A stretch of 64,000 nt of DNA from the NCBI RefSeq assembly GCF_004217095.1, contig NZ_SHKO01000001.1:2433652-2497651 (forward strand), written 5' to 3'. The notes below the pieces were generated by a model that did not search any database, was not told the DNA's origin, and was given only the letters and a program-made list of their open reading frames with translations. This DNA comes from Advenella incenata. Its GTDB lineage: Bacteria > Pseudomonadota > Gammaproteobacteria > Burkholderiales > Burkholderiaceae_B. Of this stretch, positions 48,624 to 57,800 are shown piece by piece (the stretch's first letter is position 1; every line of letters begins with the position of its first letter). A program made the position numbers and the translations under genes.

Positions 48624-48815
48624 ATGAAACTGCTAAGCACAACCGCAATTTTTTTATCACTCATCCTGCTGTCGGGCTGTATCGTTCACGATCACGGTCG
48701 AAGCGGACGTTGGTATGACCGGGACGGCTATTCTGACCGTTCTTCCCATTATGACCATCGAGACCGTGGCTATCGAGACCGTGGATATCGCGGCCGGGGC
48801 CATCACCGCTGGTAA
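48624..48815 (+). CDS. Small His/Arg-rich lipoprotein
   Basis: A 63-residue predicted lipoprotein. MKLLSTTAIFLSLILLSGCI has a textbook lipobox (LLSGC). The mature part is packed with His, Asp, Arg, Tyr and Gly, including RGYRDRGYRGRGHHRW. GGGGG precedes the ATG at 48624. Metal or acidic-polymer binding is conceivable but unproven. It looks like a relative in style of the 93-residue lipoprotein upstream. Confidence 0.65.
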   Translation: MKLLSTTAIFLSLILLSGCIVHDHGRSGRWYDRDGYSDRSSHYDHRDRGYRDRGYRGRGHHRW

Positions 48816-48983
48816 TAGCGGCAGTCCGTGCGCATCCAGCCTGCCGCGTTAGCTGGATGGCACTGGCCTGGTGGCACGACCAATAGCTTGTGGCACGGGC
48901 CAAGAAAGTGCACCGCAATCGCTCCCAACCGGCATCGGTTCCATGACAATGAAATGCTCGGGGTCGCAAGAAAACGCGGCCCC

Positions 48984-49238
48984 TTATTTTTTATATAGAT
49001 GGCGCCCTAGTACCAGACCGATCGCTCCGGCGGCAAGCAGTGCAGCCAGTGGGTTGCTGCGCGCTCCATCAACAACGCAGTCGACAAACGAATTGACTGC
49101 ATATGATGCCTGACCCGAAGCTTGACGCACTTTGCCTTCTGCCTGCATTTGCGGATCATCAAAAACATCACCCAGAGCAGATTGTCCTTTTCCAACAAGT
49201 TCTTCTGCTTTACTCTTGATTGTGTTTGCACTAGTCAT
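48984..49238 (-). CDS. CsbD/DUF883-like stress protein with C-terminal membrane segment
   Basis: An 84-residue protein. The N-terminal half (IKSKAEELVGKGQSALGDV) has the helix pattern of CsbD-type proteins. The C-terminal half has ARSNPLAALLAAGAIGLVLG, a Gly-rich membrane helix as in DUF883/ElaB proteins, which bind ribosomes at the membrane in stationary phase. It is a hybrid-like small stress protein. It lies on the opposite strand from the two lipoproteins. Confidence 0.65.
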   Translation of the reverse strand: MTSANTIKSKAEELVGKGQSALGDVFDDPQMQAEGKVRQASGQASYAVNSFVDCVVDGARSNPLAALLAAGAIGLVLGRHLYKK

Positions 49239-49541
49239 AGATTCACCTTTAAGCGGAAAAGCAAGAGGCTGTTCATCCGCATTGTCTTTAAAAATGCCTC
49301 ATCCAATATCTTTAACACAGATCGGGCTGGTTTTCGATACTTGTTAACCAAGCTTGACTAAAAATTGCTGCGCATGGCGCGCACACGACGACCGGACTGA
49401 AGTACTAACTGCGTCACAAATCACCGTTACCTCGCGCCTGCCATGCGAATCAGGTCATTTTTATAACGCACATAGACCAGGGTCCGCATCGCGTTTTACA
49501 CACGCAAAAAACACATTTTTGTCTGTCAGCGCGCTGCTTTG
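49239..49541. other. Intergenic region between the CsbD-like gene and the LysR gene
   Basis: About 300 bases. The short frames on the plus strand here overlap the upstream side of the CsbD-like gene and have no homologous features. The promoter of the CsbD-like gene should lie just right of 49238. Nothing else is recognised. Confidence 0.4.
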
Positions 49542-50453
49542 CTATTGAATCCGCGCAGCCACGATCTGCGGGTCATTCAATAAGATCTGGGCGAACTCCC
49601 TTACCAGTTCATTTTTTTCCGAAGCAACGGTTCTGACCAGATACAAGTGGCGAACTGCCCAGGTATCGCTTATGGCCAGCGACACCACACGCCCGTTGCG
49701 TTCGCTTTCGGTCACGACACTGGCTGGCACAACGGCGGCGCCCACACCCGCCTGAACCATATAAATTGTTGAACTGAAGTTATGAACATGCACCCGGGTT
49801 TTCATCGGTCTGCCCGTCAGCCTGGCCTGATTGGCCAGAAAATGAAAATTGCTGCTGCTATGATCCATACTGACCAGATCGTAGGTCAGCACATCCTCAA
49901 AGGCCACGGTTTTCGCGCTTGCCAACGGATGCTCAGGAGAAACCGCACATACGAGCCGGTCAATCGCGTACAGCTCGCGCATCAGACCCGGCAGTTGTTC
50001 CAGATCAGCGCCCACGCCTATATCCGCCTGGCCCTCGACGATGGCATGGCTTATTGTCAGGCTTTCTTTTTCTTTCAGATCAATATCAATGCCTGCGTTT
50101 GACGTGAGAAATCGCGTCACGCTGGGAATGATGAAACTATTGAGCGCGCTGCTATTTGCCAGAAGCCGGATACTGCCCCGCAAATTACTTGCATAATGGC
50201 TTAATTCGGCATGCATCGTTTCCACTTCCGCAAGCAACTTCTTGGCGTGCATGGTCAATACCTCGCCGGCTGGGGTGGGTATCATGCCCTTGGGTGTACG
50301 CAAAAACAACGCACTGCCCACCGTATATTCCAGGTTTTTGAGCCGGTAACTGGCCGACGAGGCGGTCATGTGCATGCGCTCGGCCCCGGTAGACAGGTTC
50401 TGCGCTTGCACGATGGCCAGAAAAAGACGCAGATCTTTTAATTCGTAGCGCAC
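49542..50453 (-). CDS. LysR-family transcriptional regulator
   Basis: A 303-residue regulator starting at GTG 50453 with AGGAG five bases upstream. The winged helix-turn-helix is FLAIVQAQNLSTGAERMHMTASSASYRLKNLE in parts. The ligand domain has GVGADLEQLPGLMRELYAID and QAGVGAAVVPASVV. The gene is the last on its strand after the CaiB/Bug/crotonase genes, with a large dyad just upstream of its start. It is the likely controller of that cluster. Confidence 0.88.
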   Translation of the reverse strand: MRYELKDLRLFLAIVQAQNLSTGAERMHMTASSASYRLKNLEYTVGSALFLRTPKGMIPTPAGEVLTMHAKKLLAEVETMHAELSHYASNLRGSIRLLANSSALNSFIIPSVTRFLTSNAGIDIDLKEKESLTISHAIVEGQADIGVGADLEQLPGLMRELYAIDRLVCAVSPEHPLASAKTVAFEDVLTYDLVSMDHSSSNFHFLANQARLTGRPMKTRVHVHNFSSTIYMVQAGVGAAVVPASVVTESERNGRVVSLAISDTWAVRHLYLVRTVASEKNELVREFAQILLNDPQIVAARIQ

Positions 50454-50461
50454 AAGCGCTC

Positions 50462-50521
50462 CTTTTTGTTTGAAATATGCCAGTTAACATATTATTGTAC
50501 TGGCTTGTTTCAAACAAAAAG
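50462..50521. repeat. Nested inverted repeat upstream of the LysR gene
   Basis: CTTTTTGTTTGAAA (50462-50475) and TTTCAAACAAAAAG (50508-50521) form 14-base perfect outer arms. Inside, GCCAGT (50479-50484) and ACTGGC (50499-50504) form a second pair. The right arm also contains the smaller palindrome TTGTTTCAAACAA (50505-50517). It overlaps the LysR ribosome-binding site region and may be an operator or a cotranscription hairpin. Confidence 0.75.
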
Positions 50522-50565
50522 AGAAACGCGATATGAGGCGGTCCTATGGCAGACCGTCACATCAG

Positions 50566-51357
50566 CTACGCAGACTTGCCTTTCTGTTTGTCTTTTACAA
50601 ATTGGCCCATGTATTTTTGCGGTTCGCCGGTACCGAACGCTTCTCCGAACTCACGAACGCTATTTTGTATTGATGTCTGCAACGGTTCGTTTTGCCATTC
50701 GCGCAGCAAGCGCTTTTGCTGGGCAAGCACTTGCGGTCCGCATTGGGCCAGGCCTGTCGCTACCTGCAATATGTGCGCGTCCAGGTCTGCAAGCGCGACC
50801 GCAGCGTCAACCAGGCCCATGTCCAGCGCCTGCTGCCCGTTCACCACTTCGCCCGTCAACAGCAGCCAGGAGGCCCGTGCGCCGCCAATCAGGCGCGGCA
50901 ACAGTGCCGCATGAATAATGGACGGGATGCCTACTTTTACTTCCGGCATTCCCAGATTGGCAGTGGCAGCGCATATACGCAGATCGCACGCCAGCGCCAG
51001 TTCCAGGCCGCCTCCCAGGCACCAGCCCGGAATCCGCGCAATAACAGGCACAGGAAGAAGCCTTACCGCCTCGCACAGTTGCCGCAACAGATCTATGAAT
51101 GTTACCGCCTGATCTTTGTCAAACGTAGCCATTTCCTTGATATCTGCACCGGCTATATACGCCTTGTCCGCCTCACCACGCAGAATCAGCACGCGAAGGT
51201 TTTGGTTGTTGTTCAAATCAGAAAATGCATCCAGCAGGGAGGTAACTACCGGTGTTCCCAATATATTGAGCGTGCCGGCGTTTTTAATACAAAGCGTGCC
51301 TATCCCCTGCTCGTCTATCGAAAAAGAAGCATGTGCGTATTCGGTTGCTGTTGTCAT
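50566..51357 (-). CDS. Enoyl-CoA hydratase/isomerase (crotonase family)
   Basis: A 263-residue crotonase-fold protein. [20 protein letters not shown] contributes one half of the oxyanion hole and [20 protein letters not shown] the other. [18 protein letters not shown] follows. The ATG at 51357 lies eight bases after the stop of the upstream binding-protein gene, so a start at 51390 inside that gene is rejected. It would hydrate or isomerise a CoA ester made by the CaiB-type transferase in the same cluster. Confidence 0.88.
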   Translation of the reverse strand: MTTATEYAHASFSIDEQGIGTLCIKNAGTLNILGTPVVTSLLDAFSDLNNNQNLRVLILRGEADKAYIAGADIKEMATFDKDQAVTFIDLLRQLCEAVRLLPVPVIARIPGWCLGGGLELALACDLRICAATANLGMPEVKVGIPSIIHAALLPRLIGGARASWLLLTGEVVNGQQALDMGLVDAAVALADLDAHILQVATGLAQCGPQVLAQQKRLLREWQNEPLQTSIQNSVREFGEAFGTGEPQKYMGQFVKDKQKGKSA

Positions 51358-51364
51358 TTCATTC

Positions 51365-52333
51365 TCACAGTTTTTCAAATTTAATGTCATTTACAATTGC
51401 CCGCCACTGCGCGTTCGAATCGCGGATGATATTCGCAAAATCCTGGCGGGACGTATAAGCTGGAATCGCGCCTTGTTTTTGCAGCGCTGCAATAACCTGC
51501 GGATCAGACAGTGTCTTTTTCACCGCACTGTTCAATGCATCCAGTGTCGCGTCGGGAACCCCGGCCGGCGCGGCCAGACCAAACCATGATGGCGTATTCA
51601 ACCGGGGATACCCTGCTTCTGCATAGGTCGGCGTATCGGGCAGATTTTTCAGGCGGGTCGGCGAAGCCACCGCCAGTGCACGGATTTTTCCCGCTTCCAG
51701 CTGGCCGGCCGAAGATGGATAGTTATCGAACACCACATTTATCTGACCGGCCAGTAGATCGGTCAGCGCCGGCCCCAGTCCCTTGTATGGGACATGCAGC
51801 ATTTTGGTGTTGGTCGCCTTAAGAAACTGTTCGCCGAACAAATGGCTGTATCCGCCGTTGCCGGACGAACCAAACGAGAATTTTTCCGGATTGGCCTTCA
51901 ATTGCTGGACCAGTTGGTCGAATGTTTTTATATCCGAGGAAGCCTTGATATCCAGCACACCCGGCACATTGGCCAGATTGCTGATTGGCGCAAAATCCTT
52001 GATCGGGTCATACATTTGGTGCTTCTGCACGTTGGGATTCACGCTATGGGAACTTTCCACCGCCATCACCAGCGTATAACCATCGGGCGCTTCGCGGGTT
52101 GCTGCCGCGCTGCCGATCGCCCCACCCGCGCCGGGCTTGTTAAGAATAACCACAGGTTGTCCCAGAACATCACCAAGTCCAGAGGCGACAATTCGGGCAA
52201 CCAGGTCGGTCGTGCCCCCTGGCGCATAGGGAACAATGAGCTTGAGCGGCTTGTTAGGAAAAGCGGCCATGACCGGCAGAGCCGCCATAACCAGGCCGGC
52301 GCACAGGCCGGATTGCAAAATGGATAACTTCAA
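51365..52333 (-). CDS. Bug/TctC-type tripartite tricarboxylate transporter binding protein
   Basis: A 322-residue periplasmic protein of the Bug family, very numerous in Alcaligenaceae. The signal peptide ends near LPVMAA. FPNKPLKLIVPYAPGGTTDLV and GQPVVILNKPGAGGAIGSAA are the family signature. No TctA/TctB membrane genes lie in this window, so it must share a permease encoded elsewhere. It lies 31 bases after the CoA-transferase gene and eight bases before the crotonase gene. Confidence 0.92.
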   Translation of the reverse strand: MKLSILQSGLCAGLVMAALPVMAAFPNKPLKLIVPYAPGGTTDLVARIVASGLGDVLGQPVVILNKPGAGGAIGSAAATREAPDGYTLVMAVESSHSVNPNVQKHQMYDPIKDFAPISNLANVPGVLDIKASSDIKTFDQLVQQLKANPEKFSFGSSGNGGYSHLFGEQFLKATNTKMLHVPYKGLGPALTDLLAGQINVVFDNYPSSAGQLEAGKIRALAVASPTRLKNLPDTPTYAEAGYPRLNTPSWFGLAAPAGVPDATLDALNSAVKKTLSDPQVIAALQKQGAIPAYTSRQDFANIIRDSNAQWRAIVNDIKFEKL

Positions 52334-52364
52334 TGTATGTCTCCTTAACTGTTATTGGTTCGGT

Positions 52365-53525
52365 TTAACCGAGCACTGCTTTGGTATGCTCGCCCAGCAA
52401 AGGCGGGGGCACGGGACATGAGGTTGATCCGGGCGCGAGCATGGGATTTCGGATCAACGGGATCTGTCCCAGCCGGGGATGAACAGTTGTCTGCAACATT
52501 TGGCGATGGCGCACCTGTTCATCAGCGAAAACGTCTTCAAGCGTATTGACTGCTCCCCAGGAAATGCCAAGATCATCCAGCGCCGCAGTCCAGTAACTTC
52601 TGGGTTCGGTAATGAGAATGTCTGCAAGTGCAGCCCGCAAGGCTTGCAGATTGCGGATGCGCTCGCTATTGGTCGCAAATCGCTGATCCTCTGCCAGCTC
52701 GCTTCGGTCGCAGAATGCGCAGAAGCGTGCAAACTGGGTATCATTGCCAATGGCAAGAATCAGATAGCCATCGCTTGCCCTAAATACTTCATAGGGCGCT
52801 AAATTCGGATGTGCGTTGCCGCTACGGGCCGGGTTTTCTCCGGAGATCAGATAATTGGCAGCCTGATTCGCATTCATGGCTACGGCTACATCAAATAAGG
52901 CCAGATCCAGCCATGCGCCCTGCCCTGTGCCGTGGCGTTGAAACAGCGCCGCCAATATGGCGGAAGTGGCATACATGCCGGTTGTAATATCGACAACAGC
53001 AACGCCAGTGCGCAGCGGACCAGCACCGGGCTCGCCATCAGCGTGCCCGGTATAGCTCATGAGCCCGCCCAGGCCCTGAAATATATAGTCGTAGCCAGGC
53101 CTTGCCGATTTTGGGCCCGTCTGGCCATAACCGGTGATGGATGCATACACCAAACGTGGATTAATGAGCCTGATACTCTCGTAGTCCAGGCCGTATTGCT
53201 TCAGGGTACCGACCCGATAATTCTCAACCAGGACATCGGCACCGCGAATCAACTCCAGCAGTTTTTCCCGGTCAGGGGCATGCTTGAAATCCAGGCATAT
53301 TGATTTTTTATTCCGGTTGCAGCACATAAAATACGCTGACATCGACTCCCCGGATTCGGCCTCAAGGTACGGTGGCCCCCACTGACGGGTATCATCACCC
53401 GACTCGGGCCGCTCCACTTTAATGACCTCTGCCCCCAAATCGGCCAAATTCTGGGTACACCAGGGTCCTGCCAATATCCGGGACAAGTCAACAACCCGAA
53501 TACCCGTTAACGCGCCAGCCAGCAT
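52365..53525 (-). CDS. CaiB/BaiF family CoA-transferase (class III)
   Basis: A 386-residue family III CoA-transferase. MLAGALTGIRVVDLSRILAG begins the protein, then LADLGAEVIKVERPESGDDT, SICLDFK and GYDYIFQGLGGLMSYTG, the last containing the Asp expected to carry the acyl group. The ATG at 53525 is used; an ATG nine codons earlier at 53552 is a possible alternative. It moves CoA between acids and opens a cluster with a Bug binding protein and a crotonase. The acid is not predictable. Confidence 0.9.
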   Translation of the reverse strand: MLAGALTGIRVVDLSRILAGPWCTQNLADLGAEVIKVERPESGDDTRQWGPPYLEAESGESMSAYFMCCNRNKKSICLDFKHAPDREKLLELIRGADVLVENYRVGTLKQYGLDYESIRLINPRLVYASITGYGQTGPKSARPGYDYIFQGLGGLMSYTGHADGEPGAGPLRTGVAVVDITTGMYATSAILAALFQRHGTGQGAWLDLALFDVAVAMNANQAANYLISGENPARSGNAHPNLAPYEVFRASDGYLILAIGNDTQFARFCAFCDRSELAEDQRFATNSERIRNLQALRAALADILITEPRSYWTAALDDLGISWGAVNTLEDVFADEQVRHRQMLQTTVHPRLGQIPLIRNPMLAPGSTSCPVPPPLLGEHTKAVLG

Positions 53526-53552
53526 AAAAACTCTCAACCCAAAAAAATCCAA

Positions 53553-53832
53553 AGTGGGTGCAGTCTAGCGTAGCAACTTAAGTCTGATCCAGTTCAAATT
53601 TTCGACAGAGTCGTTCGAATATTTCAATCTAAACGAATTGGTTCAGATTCACTGGCTGAATTCCTGCCCTGATCGCTCCCGACGATAGGTACAAAATCGA
53701 CCTGGGCCGGGTGGCAAGTTTAGAATGCATGAAAAATGCGATGAATATTAATTTTATTGGATTGCTCTACGCAAGCTATGCCGTCAAACCCTGCCGTTCA
53801 GGTCAGGATTTGACGGCATAGCTTGAATCATG
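53553..53832. repeat. Intergenic region with large hairpin (arms 53772-53788 and 53809-53825)
   Basis: The right half holds CAAGCTATGCCGTCAAA and its exact reverse complement TTTGACGGCATAGCTTG, 17-base perfect arms over a 20-base loop that itself contains CCTG/CAGG. The left part (53553-53760) is the upstream region of the CoA-transferase gene, with AT-rich segments. No gene is seen. Confidence 0.8.
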
Positions 53833-53864
53833 AAAAAAAGGGCCTTGCTTTTAACGCAAGGCCC
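53833..53864 (-). terminator. Rho-independent terminator of the adhesin-tpgA operon
   Basis: On the minus strand GGGCCTTGC and GCAAGGCCC pair over a seven-base loop, followed by seven T residues. It is about 95 bases after the tpgA stop codon. Confidence 0.9.
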
Positions 53865-53878
53865 ACTTTTTCAATCAT

Positions 53879-53900
53879 GCGCTGTTCCCGGGAACAGCGC
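53879..53900. repeat. 22-bp perfect palindrome after tpgA
   Basis: GCGCTGTTCCC is followed directly by GGGAACAGCGC, a loopless palindrome of 22 bases. It lies between the tpgA stop and the terminator. A loopless palindrome is better suited to protein binding than to an RNA hairpin. Confidence 0.8.
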
Positions 53901-53957
53901 CATAAGCTGGCTTTAATGACAACTGTGTAGACAAGTGACTGATTTGAATACAGATGC

Positions 53958-54809
53958 CTACTGTTTCACAGACCTGTCCTGAACGCCTGTCACCTCCAGG
54001 GTCACCCGACGATTCGGGCCAAGGCAGGCGATCAAAGACGCTCTATCCAGCGTCTTACTGCATTGTGCATACGCCATTGTCTTACCCGCTCCCCTTGCAG
54101 TCATGACGCTCATGGGAACGCCCAAGGTGCCAAGGTACCGCTTTACCGTCTGCGCACGATTCAAAGACAACTGTTGATTATAGGCGTCAGAACCGAGACT
54201 ATCGGTATAGCCGACAATATCAATGGATTGAACTGGTCCGGACTGCCCGAGAACACGTGCCAGGTCTCTCAATCTTTCCCTGCCCTCAGGCGTCAGGTTG
54301 GGCAGATCGGCTTTGTCAAAATTGAACAGACCATCGGCCTCAAGATCGAAGCGCTGTTTTTTTGGGCCTGGCTTTCCAAATGAGCACAGATCGCTTGGTT
54401 CGCTCACCGGGCGCATGAAGAAGCTTTGCGCAAGATTGTCCTTGTCGAACAAGACCTTGAACTGGCAGGTTACAACGCGATTTTTTCCGGTGGTTCCTGT
54501 ATTGAAATGGAACAGATAATCCCACTCCTTGACGCCGAAGAGTCCTTCATGAAAGTGAGGCCGGCCCAGCAAATAATAGAGCTGATCCTTGGTCATTCCT
54601 GACCTGACTTCATTCAGGGAATCGCGATTCGGGAATGTTCCCTTTGTATTATTGAATGTCACTTTCTGCGGATCCGGAAATACCGGATTCTTCGTTTTTC
54701 CGTCGGAAGTCACGTCGCTCAAAGTTGAGGAACATCCGGCCAAGGCCATGCTGGCAACGGTCACCGCTGCTGCAATTACACGTTTGCTTATTGAATATTT
54801 CATGGTCAT
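53958..54809 (-). CDS. tpgA: TpgA-like lipoprotein (BamE-like plus OmpA C-terminal domain)
   Basis: A 283-residue lipoprotein. VASMALAGCSS is the lipobox. An SmpA/OmlA (BamE-like) domain follows (RSGMTKDQLYYLLGRPHF), and the C-terminal half is an OmpA-type peptidoglycan-binding domain (DIVGYTDSLGSDAYNQQLSLNRA, with Asp and Arg for diaminopimelate binding). This domain order matches TpgA of Acinetobacter, which anchors a trimeric autotransporter to peptidoglycan and helps its outer-membrane display. It begins 62 bases after the adhesin stop on the same strand. Confidence 0.85.
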   Translation of the reverse strand: MTMKYSISKRVIAAAVTVASMALAGCSSTLSDVTSDGKTKNPVFPDPQKVTFNNTKGTFPNRDSLNEVRSGMTKDQLYYLLGRPHFHEGLFGVKEWDYLFHFNTGTTGKNRVVTCQFKVLFDKDNLAQSFFMRPVSEPSDLCSFGKPGPKKQRFDLEADGLFNFDKADLPNLTPEGRERLRDLARVLGQSGPVQSIDIVGYTDSLGSDAYNQQLSLNRAQTVKRYLGTLGVPMSVMTARGAGKTMAYAQCSKTLDRASLIACLGPNRRVTLEVTGVQDRSVKQ

Positions 54810-54871
54810 TTAAAATCATCGATTTGAAAATCAGCCCCGGCAGTGTTCCGGGGCCGGGCTTATTTACTGGA

Positions 54872-57800
54872 TTACCACTGGTAACCGATACCAGCGCCAA
54901 CCATCGTCTTGCCACGTGTGTTGCCGCTTACACTGCCCTTGATAATCCAGTTTCCGTTATCGGAAACCTTGGACAGGCCTGCCGCAAAGCCTTGCTGGCC
55001 AACATACCGGGCAGTTGCAAGCGCGAACATGCTCTTGCCTGGTAAATAGGCTTGTGGCAGATTGGCCATGGCACCGGCTGTGGCAGAGCCGGCATTAGCG
55101 TCCTTGGCCACACGATCCAGATTGCTCTGCAGGCGGTTAATCGCCGCAGCCGTGCCGCCAGCCAGGCTATACAACTGACCACCGGTGACAGCATCGGTGC
55201 TGCCTTCGGAAATGTCACCAGGGCCGACATTGGAAATGGGTTTTCCGGCAGCATCAATACCCTGTTGCGTCAATGCTGGACCATCAATCACACCGAGATA
55301 TGATTTGGCAGAAACCACGTCACCTTCCAGCCTGTCGGCTTTGACGGATTCGAAGGTCACGTTCGGCGCGGTGGCAACGGTAACCTGATTGCCATCGCGT
55401 GTCAGCTGGATATTGCTACCCTGGTTGAACCCAACAGTGGCACCCGAACCGACTTTCTGAGGCGTATCGTTATTCAGTTGCAGATTCCATCCGCCATTGG
55501 CCACGCGACCGATGTTATCAAGGGCATCTGCCACGCTGTTATACTCGCTGCCATCCACACGAATCTTCGTCGACAATGTGCCGGTATCGGCATTGAAGTA
55601 GGTGCCACCGCCCAGCGTGTTCGCAATGCTGTTGCCCAGTCCGTACAACTGCTGGCCATTGACCGCCTGCAAGCTATCCTCAGATAACGTTGCCTTGGCA
55701 ACGTTATTCAGGCTTACCGGCGCAGCCGCATCCTTGCCGACCAGGGTCACGGAATTGGTTACCTCAAACGGAGCGGCAGCAGCATTCTGGCCGTTGGCGT
55801 TCGCAGTGTCGCTATACTGCAGAGGCGACGCCGCCGTGGACACGGTCACTTTGGATATGCCGTTTTCCTGGGCCACATTCACCTTCGTATGATTGTCGCC
55901 GGCCAGGAACTGCACCTGACCGCCGGTTGCGACCGAACCCACGACCCCAGTGGCGCCCGCAATATCCCAGCCACGAGTGGCAACGGAAGTGACATTGTCG
56001 TTAATTGCCGTTAACGCGCTGTTCACGTTATTAAACGTCTTGTCACCGATCTTCAGTCCGGCCGTAACCTTGCCCGTAACCGGATCGAAGATGCTGTCGC
56101 CGCCCAAAGCTTGCGCGGTACTATCGCCAACGGTAAACAACTGGCCCGCATTGACGCCATCCTTGCTGTCGGCGGACAGTGTGCCGGCAGCCACGTTGGT
56201 CAGCTTCTTGTCGTTCATGTTGATACCATCAACATTGAAAACCGGCCCACCATTGTTGATCGTCAGGCTATCGGCCTTCAGATCGGCCCATGTTGCAATC
56301 GTCAGGTCATTGCCAGTGCGAGTCACGTTGATGTTTGTGCCATCAAGGAATTGAACCTTATCGCCAGGCGCCACTTTAGTCGCGGCATCCCCATTGGCTT
56401 GCAGGTTCCAGCCCTTATTGACCTCGGCAGTAGTCGATGCCAGGGTAGTGTTCAAGTCACCCAGCGCATCGTTCACATTCGTGAAGGTCTTGTCGCCAAC
56501 ATTCAGCGAAGGTACAACCACGCCGGTATCCGGGTTGAAGGTGCTGTCGCCACCGAATGCTGCAGCGGTGCTGTTACCCACGGCAAACAGCTGGCTGGCA
56601 TTGACGCCATCCTTGCTGTCGGCAGACAGTGTACCGGGTGCCACATTGGTCAGCTTCTTGTCCTGCATATCAATGCCGGTGCTGCCGATAACAGGCCCAC
56701 CATTGTTGATCGTCAGGCTATCGGCCTTCAGATCGGCCCATGTTGCAATCGTCAGGTCATTGCCAGTGCGAGTCACGTTGATGTTTGTGCCATCAAGGAA
56801 CTGAACCTTATCGCCAGGCGCCACTTTAGTAGCGGTATCACCATTGGCTTGCAAGTTCCAGCCCTTGTTGACCTCGGCTGTGGTCGAGGCCAGGGTGGTG
56901 TTCAGGTCACTCAGCGCATCATTCACATTCGTGAAGGTCTTGTCGCCGACATTCAGCGAAGGTACAACCACGCCGGTATCCGGGTTGAAGGTGCTATCAC
57001 CACCGAATGCCGCAGCAGTGCTGTTACCCACGGCAAACAACTGGCTGGCATTGACACCATCCTTGCTGTCGGCAGACAGTGTGCCCGGTGCTACATTGGT
57101 CAGCTTCTTGTCCTGCATATCAATGCCGGTGCTGCCGATAACAGGCCCACCATTGTTGATTGTCAAGCTATCGACCGTAAGATCAGGTGTCACGTTGATC
57201 TTGATTGCACCATTGTCGTTGACCAGCGCAATATTATCACCGGAGGTAAAGTTCACCTTGTTATCGGCGCTGCTCAATGTCTTGACATCAGCACCATCGA
57301 TCTGCGTCACAATGCTCTGCAGGGCAGAGTCAGCCTTGGTCAGGCTGCTCTTGGCCGCATCGCTCAGATCAACATTGTAAGTTGTCAGGTTGGTCGCATC
57401 GTCCGTTGTTGACGTAACGGCAATCTTGTCAGAACCGCCGGAAACTGCCGTTCCTTTGGCATTGACCGTATAGATCGCCTGCCCGTTGGCTCCCTCGGTT
57501 TTCTGGACGCTGGCAATATTGGTGCCTGCCGCAACCTCACTTGCAGCGGCGCCTGCCACAGCGTTCAGCTGGTTCAGATTGACCGCATCCGTGCCTTCGG
57601 TGCCATTGGCAATCCCTGTGACTTTCTTGCCGCCCATGTCAATGCCGGCACCGCTGATAACAGGGCCGCCATTGATCGTCAGGCTATCGGCCGTCAATGC
57701 AGGCGTGGTGGCAATTGTCAGATCATTACCGTCGCGGCTCACATTGATGTTTGTGCCATCAAGGAATTGAACCTTATCGCCAGGCGCCACTTTAGTCGCG

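Noticed and set aside
56111..57412. Large plus-strand open frames opposite the adhesin (up to 433 codons)
   Set aside because: They are antisense to a strongly supported adhesin, exist only because the repeat units lack stops on that strand, and repeat in the same pattern with no family features.
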